A stretch of 13,068 nucleotides of DNA from CAYHWW01 sp964360145 (GTDB lineage Bacteria > Bdellovibrionota > UBA1018 > CAYHWW01), in the NCBI GenBank assembly GCA_964360145.1, contig CAYHWW010000091.1:1-13068 (forward strand). The letters are read 5' to 3'. A program made the translations under genes and the position numbers. This document shows positions 6,232 through 13,068 of this stretch, piece by piece; position 1 is the first letter of the stretch, and every line of letters begins with the position of its first letter. The notes beneath the pieces were generated by a model. That model was not told the origin of the DNA and did not search any database. It worked only from the letters and a program-made list of their open reading frames with translations.

Positions 6232-7604
6232 TCGAGGTTTCTCCCGTCCAGATCATCCGAAAGAAGCGGGATGGGAAGCATCTCGCCGATGAAGAAATTC
6301 GCAGCTTCATCTCCGCGGCAACCCGCGGCGACATCCCTGACTACCAAGTGAGCGCCTGGCTCATGGCGACCTACTTCTCGGGGATGGACAGCGGTGAAAC
6401 GGCCTCGCTCACGCGGGCCATGATTGAGAGCGGTTCAAAGGTGGAGTTTCCCCCAAGCGAAGAAGGCGCGGCCTTCGTGGATAAACACTCCACGGGCGGC
6501 GTGGGAGACAAGGTCTCTCTCATCATCGCCCCGCTGGCCGCGGCCATGGGCCTCAAGGTGCCCATGGTGGCAGGCCGAGGACTGGGCCACACCGGTGGTA
6601 CACTGGACAAACTCGAGAGCATTCCCGGCTTTTCCGTGGGCCTCTCCATTTCCCACTTCAAAGACCAAGTGCAGCGCCTGGGTTGCGCCATCATGGGACA
6701 AACGAAAGAGTTCGTTCCCGCGGACAAGCTTCTCTATAGTTTGCGCGATGTGACCGCCACCATCGACTGCGTGCCCCTCATTACGGCGAGCATCCTCTCG
6801 AAAAAAGCCGCGGAGGGCATCTCGGGTCTCGTCATGGACATCAAGGTCGGCTCGGGGGCCTTCATGAAAAACATGAATGAGGCCACTGCACTGGCGAAAA
6901 GCCTGCAAAAAACAGGCATCGCCCTGGGCCTCAAAGTGCGATGCGTGCTCACGGACATGGGGGAGCCCCTGGGCTCCTGCATCGGTAATTCCCTCGAGGT
7001 CCTCGAATGCGTGGACATCATGCGCCGTGCGGCGGGCATGAAGCCCATAAGCCATCCCCAGGTTTCATTGCCCGAGGGGCAATCCCAGGACGTGCGCGAC
7101 CTCTCCATTGAGCTCGCGGCCCACATGGCCGTGGTGGGAAATCTCTCAAGCTCCCTCTCGGCAGCACGTCTCATGGCCCGCAAAGCCCTTGCCAGCGGCG
7201 CCGCCCTCAGGATTTTCAGCCAAATGTGCGACGCCCAAGGGGCCACCGTGGACGTGGTCAACCACCCCGAGACCATGCCCGTGGCGCCTGAGGTCATTGA
7301 AGTGCACGCACCGAAAAACGGCGTGATCTCTCGCATGAATAACGAAGATCTGGGATGGCTCATCGTGGACTTGGGCGGAGGCCGTCACAAGGCCAACGAC
7401 CGCGTGGACCCTTCCGTGGGCATTGTGCTCCAAGCAAAACTTGGCCATCGCGTGACCAAGGGCACGGTGCTCGCCCGAATTCATTTCCATCAAACCGCCA
7501 CAAAACTCACCGCTGAAGATGCCTATGCCCGCTGCCAGGACGCCTTTGTCATCACTTCCAGCAAAATCACACGCCCCGCCCTCATCCGAAAGGTCATCGC
7601 TTGA
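6228..7604 (+). CDS. deoA: Thymidine / pyrimidine-nucleoside phosphorylase
   Basis: This 458-residue enzyme would phosphorolyse thymidine or uridine-type nucleosides to base and (deoxy)ribose-1-phosphate. It has the small alpha domain followed by the phosphate-binding KHSTGGVGDK (86-95) and the family signature around GRGLGHTGGTLDKLESIPG (116-134). Active-site residues H87, R173, S188 and K192 align with H85, R171, S186 and K190 of E. coli thymidine phosphorylase at a constant offset of 2. Thymidine-specific DeoA versus the broader Pdp cannot be decided by eye. The start is GTG (6228-6230), sharing GTGA with the deoB stop; GGGAG lies 8 bases upstream. It overlaps the next gene by 4 bases. Confidence 0.95.
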   Translation: MIEVSPVQIIRKKRDGKHLADEEIRSFISAATRGDIPDYQVSAWLMATYFSGMDSGETASLTRAMIESGSKVEFPPSEEGAAFVDKHSTGGVGDKVSLIIAPLAAAMGLKVPMVAGRGLGHTGGTLDKLESIPGFSVGLSISHFKDQVQRLGCAIMGQTKEFVPADKLLYSLRDVTATIDCVPLITASILSKKAAEGISGLVMDIKVGSGAFMKNMNEATALAKSLQKTGIALGLKVRCVLTDMGEPLGSCIGNSLEVLECVDIMRRAAGMKPISHPQVSLPEGQSQDVRDLSIELAAHMAVVGNLSSSLSAARLMARKALASGAALRIFSQMCDAQGATVDVVNHPETMPVAPEVIEVHAPKNGVISRMNNEDLGWLIVDLGGGRHKANDRVDPSVGIVLQAKLGHRVTKGTVLARIHFHQTATKLTAEDAYARCQDAFVITSSKITRPALIRKVIA

Positions 7605-8431
7605 GTGAAATGAAACGCATCACTGATGCCGTCGAATACCTGAAAAAGAAATTCCGCCTTCAGCCCACGGTGGCCATCGTGCTGGGCTCGGGCTTAGGGG
7701 GCTTCACTGATGTGCTGCAAGAGGCAGTATCAGTGCCTTTCTCCGAGATCCCCCACTTCCCCAAACCCACGGTGGAAGGCCATGGCGGGGAACTCGTCTG
7801 TGGCAAGCTCAACGGAGTGCCGGTGCTGGCACAGAAGGGTCGGCTCCATTACTACGAGGGCAATGACTTGAACGATGTGGTGCTCCCCGTGCGAGTCATG
7901 GCTCGTCTCGGCATCCGTACCCTGGTCATGACCAACGCCGCCGGCGGAGTGAACCCCTCCTTCCGCCCCGGCGACATCATGGTGATCCGCGATCAAATCA
8001 ACCTCACCGGTTTGAACCCCCTGAGAGGCGCGAACTTAGAAGAACTGGGGCCCCGGTTCGTTGACATGACCCAGGCTTACCACCGCGGCCTCATCGCTCT
8101 GCTCCACGAAACTGCCGCCGCGCAAAACCTCTCCCTCCATGAAGGCGTGTATCAATGGTTCCCCGGCCCTACCTACGAAACCCCCGCCGACATCCGTGCG
8201 GCACGGCTTTTGGGCGCGGACGCCGTGGGCATGTCCACGGTGCCTGAAGTCATCGTCGCCAGCCATGCGGGGATGAGAGTCGTGGGATTGAGCTGCATCA
8301 CCAACCTCGGTGCTGGCATGGTGGCTCAGCGCCTCACCCACGAAGATGTGGTGAAAGTCGCCAACAGCGCCGTGGGAAAAATGCATCGGTTACTTCAGGC
8401 GACATTGCCTCGGATGGAGAATCTCCCATGA
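7601..8431 (+). CDS. punA: Trimeric purine-nucleoside phosphorylase (6-oxopurine type)
   Basis: This 276-residue enzyme phosphorolyses guanosine, inosine and their deoxy forms. Conserved positions match human PNP: S30 in GSGLGG, H61 in VEGHGGE, R81-x-H83-x-Y85, N112-A113 in TNAAGG, E193 in GPTYETPAD, M211 and N235. N235 corresponds to human Asn243, which marks 6-oxopurine specificity, so this is the low-molecular-mass trimeric class rather than hexameric DeoD. The start is TTG at 7601, inside TTGA shared with the deoA stop. GAAAGG at 7588-7593 is 7 bases before TTG but 16 before the alternative ATG at 7610, which favours TTG. It ends in an ATGA overlap with cdd. Confidence 0.95.
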   Translation: MSEMKRITDAVEYLKKKFRLQPTVAIVLGSGLGGFTDVLQEAVSVPFSEIPHFPKPTVEGHGGELVCGKLNGVPVLAQKGRLHYYEGNDLNDVVLPVRVMARLGIRTLVMTNAAGGVNPSFRPGDIMVIRDQINLTGLNPLRGANLEELGPRFVDMTQAYHRGLIALLHETAAAQNLSLHEGVYQWFPGPTYETPADIRAARLLGADAVGMSTVPEVIVASHAGMRVVGLSCITNLGAGMVAQRLTHEDVVKVANSAVGKMHRLLQATLPRMENLP

Positions 8432-8910
8432 GCGCTGCTCGAAAGACTTCGAAGAAACCAACTGTTCGCCGCGGCTTCACCATACGCATCAAGCCTGCGG
8501 ATCTCACGCCGGCCTGCCGCAAGCTCTACAGGAACGCCCAGGTTGTGCGCCGCAATGCCCATGCACCCTACTCCCGTTTCAAGGTGGGTGCGGCGCTGCG
8601 GGATGCCCGCGGTCGCATCCACATCGGATGCAACGTGGAGAATGCCAGTTTCAGCGGCACCCAGTGTGCCGAACGGACAGCACTCACTGCCATGGTAACC
8701 AGCGGCTGCAAGGAATTCAAAGAGATGGTCATTGTCACGGACACCCCCCACGGCTGCCCTCCCTGCGGTTTCTGCCGCCAGGTCATGAGCGAATTCGCGG
8801 GCAACCCGAAAGAGACGCTGGTGCACATCGCGAATCTTTCCGGCGTTTTGCACACAGTGACTTTAGCGGAGCTCTTGCCCCACGCGTTTGATGCCAAGTA
8901 TTTCGGGTAA
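8428..8910 (+). CDS. cdd: Cytidine deaminase (homotetrameric, zinc-dependent)
   Basis: This 160-residue enzyme would deaminate cytidine and deoxycytidine to uridine and deoxyuridine, which DeoA can then cleave. Zinc ligands C80, C113 and C116 appear in CAERTA and PCGFCRQ, and E82 is the proton shuttle. CNVENASF (68-75) is the substrate-binding motif. The all-cysteine zinc set and the length indicate the small tetrameric class. About 20 basic N-terminal residues precede the usual domain start. The ATG sits in an ATGA overlap with the preceding stop, so this start is well placed by coupling. It is the last gene of the operon. Confidence 0.96.
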   Translation: MSAARKTSKKPTVRRGFTIRIKPADLTPACRKLYRNAQVVRRNAHAPYSRFKVGAALRDARGRIHIGCNVENASFSGTQCAERTALTAMVTSGCKEFKEMVIVTDTPHGCPPCGFCRQVMSEFAGNPKETLVHIANLSGVLHTVTLAELLPHAFDAKYFG

Positions 8911-8960
8911 GGGTCCGTGCTCACAATCTGCTGCCGACACCTGCGTCGCACGATCCGACC

Positions 8961-8989
8961 TGGCTATAGCCATAGATGGCTAGCGCCAT
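8961..8989. repeat. Stacked palindromes in the convergent cdd-cusA gap
   Basis: In the 191-base gap between the two converging operons, the hexamer TGGCTA recurs in alternating orientation. TGGCTATAGCCA (8961-8972) is a perfect 12-bp palindrome. TAGCCAT-AG-ATGGCTA (8967-8982) is an overlapping inverted repeat, and ATGGC-TAGC-GCCAT (8976-8989) is a third. No T-run follows directly, so this is not a standard intrinsic terminator. An A7T5 tract at 9041-9052 lies about 50 bases further on, but with no strong GC stem beside it. The rest of the gap shows nothing I recognise. Confidence 0.5.
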
Positions 8990-9101
8990 GAGGGCCACCA
9001 CCCCGCCAGTAAATGCCATTTCCTTGAAAAATCCCCCGTCAAAAAAATTTTTGGGCGATGGTCTGACACTCGTCTCAAGGATGCCCACGGATCCACGCTG
9101 A

Positions 9102-12100
9102 TCATGAATGTGCCTCTCTTTTTAAAGCCCATTCTGCATGCATTTTATAAACGACGGGGATCACGATGAGGATCAAGAACATCAAGCAAACCAGGCCGCC
9201 AAACATCGGAGCGGACATCCGCTTCATGACGTCGGCGCCAAGGCCCACCGCCATCATGACCGGGATGAGTCCGATGAAGTCCGTGATGACGTCCATCAAG
9301 ATCGGGCGCAGGCTTCTTTGAGCGCCTTCCGCCGTGGCCGCGGAAAAATCATCAGCGAAGCTAAGCTGCCCCGCCTCTTTCCTCTTTTTCCAGGACTCAT
9401 CGAGGAATGCGATCATCACCATCGTGTCTTGGACGGCAACCCCCATTAGGGCGATCACGCCTACCCAGATGGCGGCGCTCGTATTGTAGCCCATGGCCCA
9501 AATGAAGATCACCCCGCCGATGGCAGAGAGGGGGACGGCCGCCATGGACATGAGCGTGTTGGCGACGGAGCGCAGGGCAAAGTAGAGGAACCCAAAGATG
9601 AGGAGGAGGGTCAGGGGCAAGATGATCTGCATTCGAGCCCGCATGCGCTCAAGGTATTCATATTGTCCCGTCCAAGTGATGAAATAGCCTTGGGGGAGTT
9701 TCAATTCGCGGGCAACGGCCTCTTTTGCGTCCGAGACATAGCCGCCGGGATCACGATCCTTGAGATCGACATAAACGTAACCGGCAAGTGAACCATTTTC
9801 ATCGAGCACCATGGGCGGGCCCATGCGCGTGACGAGCTTTCCTAATTGACCAAGTGGGACTTGGGCGCCGGTAGGTGTGGCTACGAGTATTCGGCTCAAT
9901 TTTTCGACATTGTCGCGAAGCTCGCGGGGATACCGCACATTGATCGTGTACCGCTCCCTGCCCTCAACCGTCTGTGAGATCTCCATGCCGCCTATTGCCG
10001 TTTCAACGACCATCTGAGCATCCCCGACATTGAGCCCATAGCGCTGCAGAGCCTGGCGGTCTGGCTCGAAATCGAGGTAATACCCCCCGCCAATGCGCTC
10101 GGCGTAGACGCTTCGCGTGCCACGTACCTTTCCGAGTATCCGCTCCAACTCCTGGCCGATGCCTTCGATCACTTTCAAATCTTTTCCAAATATCTTGACG
10201 CCAATCGGCGTTCGAATGCCAGTGGAGAGCATGTCGATTCTGCCTCGAATAGGCTTGGTCCATGCTCGGTTGAGGCCAGGAACCTTCACGGCCTCGTCTA
10301 GTTCAGAGATGAGCTTGTCATCGGTCAGGCCCCGCCTCCATTGGTCTCGCGGCTTAAGGCGCACGGTAAACTCAAACATGGAAAGGGGCGCCGGATCCGT
10401 AGGCGTCTCAAATCTTCCCGCTTTGCCATAGACCGTCTCGACCTCGGGGATGGATTTGATGGCCTTACCCTGACGCGTCAGGATGTCCGTCGCCGCCGTC
10501 ACCGAAATACCTGGGACCGTAATCGGCATGTAAAGAAGGTCGCCTTCCCAGAGAGGGGGCATGAACTCCGAACCCAGGCGCGTAAAGGCAAAAATGCATA
10601 GGGCGATAAGCGCGGCTACGCTTCCCAGAACGGTTTTAGTGTGGCGCAAAGACCATTGCAAAATCGGCTTGTATACGGCTTGCGTCCACCGGTTCACGGG
10701 GTTTTCCTTCTCACTCCGTATCCGCCCTTTGACGAAAATGGCGATGAGCGGCGGCACCACGGTGATCGAAAGGATCGCCGTGGTGAGCATCACGAAACTC
10801 TTCGTATAGGCGAGCGGGTGAAAGAGTTTCCCCTCCTGAGCCTGAAGCGCGAAGATCGGGAGGAAAGAGACAACAATGACGAGCAGCGCACTAAAGAGTG
10901 AGGGCCCCAGTTCGCTGCATGCCCGTATCGCGATGTCTTGGTAGTCAATCGGGCCTTTGGATTCGGATATTTTCTTGTGGGCATACTCCACAAGGATGAT
11001 GCCGCCATCCACGATGTCGCCGATGGCCAGGATGAACCCGCCAAGGGACATGATATTGAGGCTGATGCCGAGATAATAGAGGGGAATGATTGAAACCAAG
11101 AGAGAAAGAACGAGGGAGATCACGACGACAAGGGTGCTTCGGACGTGCATGAGGAAAATGAGGATGACGATGCAGACGAGGATGATCTCCTCGATGAGGT
11201 TATCCCTCAATGTACCGACGGCCTCTTTGATGAGGTTTGATCGGTCATAGGTGATCTTGAGCTCGACCCCGGGAGGAAAGGCACCTTTCACGGCCTCGAT
11301 CTTTTTCTTCACGGCACTGATGACGCTGGAGACATCTTCTCCTTGCCGCATGACAACGACGCCGCCAACGGCGTCCCCCATCCCATCAAGGTCAGCGACA
11401 CCGCGGCGAATATTGGGCCCAATACTCACGCGGCCAACGTCGGCGATGCGAATGGGCGTCCCATTCGGGCCGACACCAAGCGAAATGTTTTCAAGATCCT
11501 TAGGGTCTTTGACGTAGCCTAGACCTCTGACGTAGTGCTCCCGCTCTGAAATCTCTATGGTGCGGCCGCCGACGTCTTTATTGTTCTCGCGGATGGCGTT
11601 GAGCACTTTTTCTATGGGGATCCTGAGTGCTGCGAGTTTGTTGGGATCGACCTCGACTTGATACTGCTTTTTGAACCCGCCGACGCTCGCCACTTCAGCG
11701 ACTCCCGGCACGGAGGCGAGCCAATAGCGCAGATACCAATCCTGGAACGTTTTAATCTCAGAGAGATCATGTTTTCCGGTCGGGTCTACAAGGGCATACT
11801 GAAAGACCCAGCCCACCCCCGTGGCATCCGGGCCGATGCTTGGCGTGACACCAGCGGGCAACTGGCCCGAGAGCTTTGAAAGGTACTCAAGGACGCGAGA
11901 CCTTGCCCAGTAAAGATCGGTGCCGTCCTGGAAAATCACGTACACAAAGGACATCCCGAACATCGACCAGCCGCGCACGACCGAGACTTTCGGCGCGGAC
12001 AGCATCGAGGTCACAAGCGGGTACGTGATCTGGTTTTCAATGAGATCGGGGCTGCGACCCATCCACTCCGTGAAGACGATAACCTGGGTTTCTGAAAGAT

Positions 12101-12221
12101 CGGGGATGGCATCGATCTTGATGTTCTTCAGGCAATATGCGCCCCACAGGCCGAGGATCGCGGCTACAACAAGGGTGATCTTGGAGTTTCTGGTACACCA
12201 GGCGATGATTCTCTCAATCAT
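9102..12221 (-). CDS. cusA: CusA/CzcA-family heavy-metal RND efflux pump, copper/silver type
   Basis: This 1039-residue inner-membrane proton-driven pump is the usual size for the HME-RND family. It has one helix near residue 15, a periplasmic domain, helices at about 340-490, a helix near 530-547, a second periplasmic domain and five helices at about 865-1025. M565 (LLYMP), M615 (PLSMFE) and M664 (IDMLSTG) match Met573, Met623 and Met672 of E. coli CusA at a constant offset of 8. This is the main evidence for Cu(I)/Ag(I) transport. The helix-4 segment AIGDIVDGGIILVEY (399-413) mixes features of copper-type and CzcA-type motifs and includes D405. It starts 9 bases after the adaptor gene stop. 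No outer-membrane channel gene is visible. Confidence 0.94.
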   Translation of the reverse strand: MIERIIAWCTRNSKITLVVAAILGLWGAYCLKNIKIDAIPDLSETQVIVFTEWMGRSPDLIENQITYPLVTSMLSAPKVSVVRGWSMFGMSFVYVIFQDGTDLYWARSRVLEYLSKLSGQLPAGVTPSIGPDATGVGWVFQYALVDPTGKHDLSEIKTFQDWYLRYWLASVPGVAEVASVGGFKKQYQVEVDPNKLAALRIPIEKVLNAIRENNKDVGGRTIEISEREHYVRGLGYVKDPKDLENISLGVGPNGTPIRIADVGRVSIGPNIRRGVADLDGMGDAVGGVVVMRQGEDVSSVISAVKKKIEAVKGAFPPGVELKITYDRSNLIKEAVGTLRDNLIEEIILVCIVILIFLMHVRSTLVVVISLVLSLLVSIIPLYYLGISLNIMSLGGFILAIGDIVDGGIILVEYAHKKISESKGPIDYQDIAIRACSELGPSLFSALLVIVVSFLPIFALQAQEGKLFHPLAYTKSFVMLTTAILSITVVPPLIAIFVKGRIRSEKENPVNRWTQAVYKPILQWSLRHTKTVLGSVAALIALCIFAFTRLGSEFMPPLWEGDLLYMPITVPGISVTAATDILTRQGKAIKSIPEVETVYGKAGRFETPTDPAPLSMFEFTVRLKPRDQWRRGLTDDKLISELDEAVKVPGLNRAWTKPIRGRIDMLSTGIRTPIGVKIFGKDLKVIEGIGQELERILGKVRGTRSVYAERIGGGYYLDFEPDRQALQRYGLNVGDAQMVVETAIGGMEISQTVEGRERYTINVRYPRELRDNVEKLSRILVATPTGAQVPLGQLGKLVTRMGPPMVLDENGSLAGYVYVDLKDRDPGGYVSDAKEAVARELKLPQGYFITWTGQYEYLERMRARMQIILPLTLLLIFGFLYFALRSVANTLMSMAAVPLSAIGGVIFIWAMGYNTSAAIWVGVIALMGVAVQDTMVMIAFLDESWKKRKEAGQLSFADDFSAATAEGAQRSLRPILMDVITDFIGLIPVMMAVGLGADVMKRMSAPMFGGLVCLMFLILIVIPVVYKMHAEWALKREAHS

Positions 12222-12230
12222 GGTACGCCG

Positions 12231-13067
12231 TCACTTTTTGTCATGCCCGGAATGCCCGGCGTGCCCGCCGCCGGGAGCCTCGCCCTTACCTAGGGCAGCC
12301 TGGAACTTACTCTCAGTGTCGATGAGGAAATGAGCGCTTGTCACCACCTGCTCGCCCGCCCTCACCCCCGAGAGAATGGCAAAGACCCCTTCGACCCTCG
12401 GGCCAATCTTGACTTCCCTCGGCTCAAATCGCGTCGGCCCTGCTTTTACGAAAATGACTTTTCTCACCCCCGTATCAATGACGGCATCCTCGGGCACCAC
12501 GATAGCCTCACCCAGGTCCTTTTTGATCTCGATGTTGGCGAACATGCCGGGCTTGAGTGTTTGCTTCAGGTTCGGGACTTCGATCCTGGCTTTCACCGTG
12601 CGGGTCTCGACGTCCACCTCGGGGAAGATGTAATTGATCTGCCCTGAAAATGACTTCTCAGCGTCATAGGGGAGCTGCACCTTGGCTTTGTCCCCCACGC
12701 TGATGGCCGAAATGTCGTACTCATAGAGGGTGACGATGACCCAAACCCGGCTAAGGTCGGCGATGTGGTAGAGTTCCATTTCCGGCGTGATGTACATGCC
12801 GCGGATCGCCGTTTTATTCACGATGTAGCCATCGACGGGGGCCATGAAAGTTACTGATCGTTTTGATTTCCCGGCTCTCACCAAACGATCGATCTCGGAC
12901 TGGGGAACAGCCCAAAGATTCAAGCGATCAAGGGCGGCTTTTGCAATCTCTTTGCCGGCACCGCCTTGCCTTCTTGCTGAGAGGTATTCCTCCTGCGTCG
13001 AGACAAGATCGGGGCTGTAAAGATCGAAGAGTGGTTGCCCCCTCTTGATAGGCTTTCCGATATAATC
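12231..13067 (-). CDS. cusB: CusB-type periplasmic adaptor of RND efflux pump (partial, 5' end outside window)
   Basis: The reading frame is open to the right edge, so the N-terminus is missing; 278 residues are visible. They begin inside the adaptor with GKPIKRGQPLFDLYSPDLV, typical of CusB. Next come the rest of the helical hairpin (to about 70), the second lipoyl half (75-105), the beta-barrel (110-180) and the membrane-proximal domain (185-255). The protein would bridge CusA to an outer-membrane channel and pass metal to the pump. The copper-binding N-terminal methionines of E. coli CusB would lie outside the window. The C-terminus ends in a Gly/His-rich tail with HAGHSGH (269-275), a possible metal site. 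A TTG near 12923 could look like a start but is internal, because homologous sequence continues upstream of it. Confidence 0.92.
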   Translation of the reverse strand, partial: DYIGKPIKRGQPLFDLYSPDLVSTQEEYLSARRQGGAGKEIAKAALDRLNLWAVPQSEIDRLVRAGKSKRSVTFMAPVDGYIVNKTAIRGMYITPEMELYHIADLSRVWVIVTLYEYDISAISVGDKAKVQLPYDAEKSFSGQINYIFPEVDVETRTVKARIEVPNLKQTLKPGMFANIEIKKDLGEAIVVPEDAVIDTGVRKVIFVKAGPTRFEPREVKIGPRVEGVFAILSGVRAGEQVVTSAHFLIDTESKFQAALGKGEAPGGGHAGHSGHDKK

Positions 13068-13068
13068 T

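Noticed and set aside
9033..9057. A7T5 tract with flanking C and G runs as a bidirectional terminator
   Set aside because: The A and T runs are adjacent instead of flanking a GC-rich stem, and the surrounding pairing is weak.
12231..12923. A complete 230-residue adaptor starting at the TTG near 12923
   Set aside because: The same frame continues upstream to the window edge with clear CusB-family sequence, so the TTG is an internal leucine codon.

Overview
The window comes from a Gram-negative bacterium. It encodes an RND efflux pump with a periplasmic adaptor and an ExbB/ExbD proton-channel pair, both of which need an outer membrane and periplasm. Coding density is high, GC content is fairly high, and several genes overlap stop-to-start. 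The gene types would suit a deltaproteobacterium-like lineage such as Bdellovibrionota or Myxococcota, but this is a low-confidence guess because no rRNA or other marker is present.

Layout, left to right. Positions 1-1028 (minus strand) hold exbB-exbD, energisers of outer-membrane or envelope processes. Positions 1029-1265 are a 237-base gap that contains a long structured repeat. Positions 1266-4174 (minus strand) are a two-gene unit: a small exported or membrane protein of unknown function, then a ribonuclease E/G with an unusual insertion and a long charged tail. A plausible promoter for this unit lies at 4211-4240. Positions 4329-8910 (plus strand) are a compact five-gene nucleoside catabolism operon: deoC, deoB, deoA, a trimeric purine nucleoside phosphorylase and cdd. 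Positions 8911-9101 are a convergent gap with stacked palindromes. Positions 9102-13067 (minus strand) are a cusB-cusA type heavy-metal efflux operon whose 5' part lies beyond the right edge.

How the genes work together. Cytidine deaminase turns (deoxy)cytidine into (deoxy)uridine. The pyrimidine and purine phosphorylases release bases and (deoxy)ribose-1-phosphate. Phosphopentomutase makes the 5-phosphate, and deoxyribose-phosphate aldolase cleaves it to acetaldehyde and glyceraldehyde-3-phosphate. CusA keeps all three methionines of the E. coli CusA Cu(I)/Ag(I) relay, so copper or silver export is the best prediction for the pump.

The most unusual feature is a pair of inverted, about 84% identical repeat elements at 1-82 (minus orientation, cut by the window edge) and 1132-1268 (plus orientation). 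They bracket exbBD. The complete copy folds into one long imperfect hairpin. Its apical stem has changed at four of seven base pairs between the copies, and every change is compensated, while the TCAT loop and flanks are identical. That pattern points to selection on RNA or single-stranded DNA structure. I do not recognise the family.
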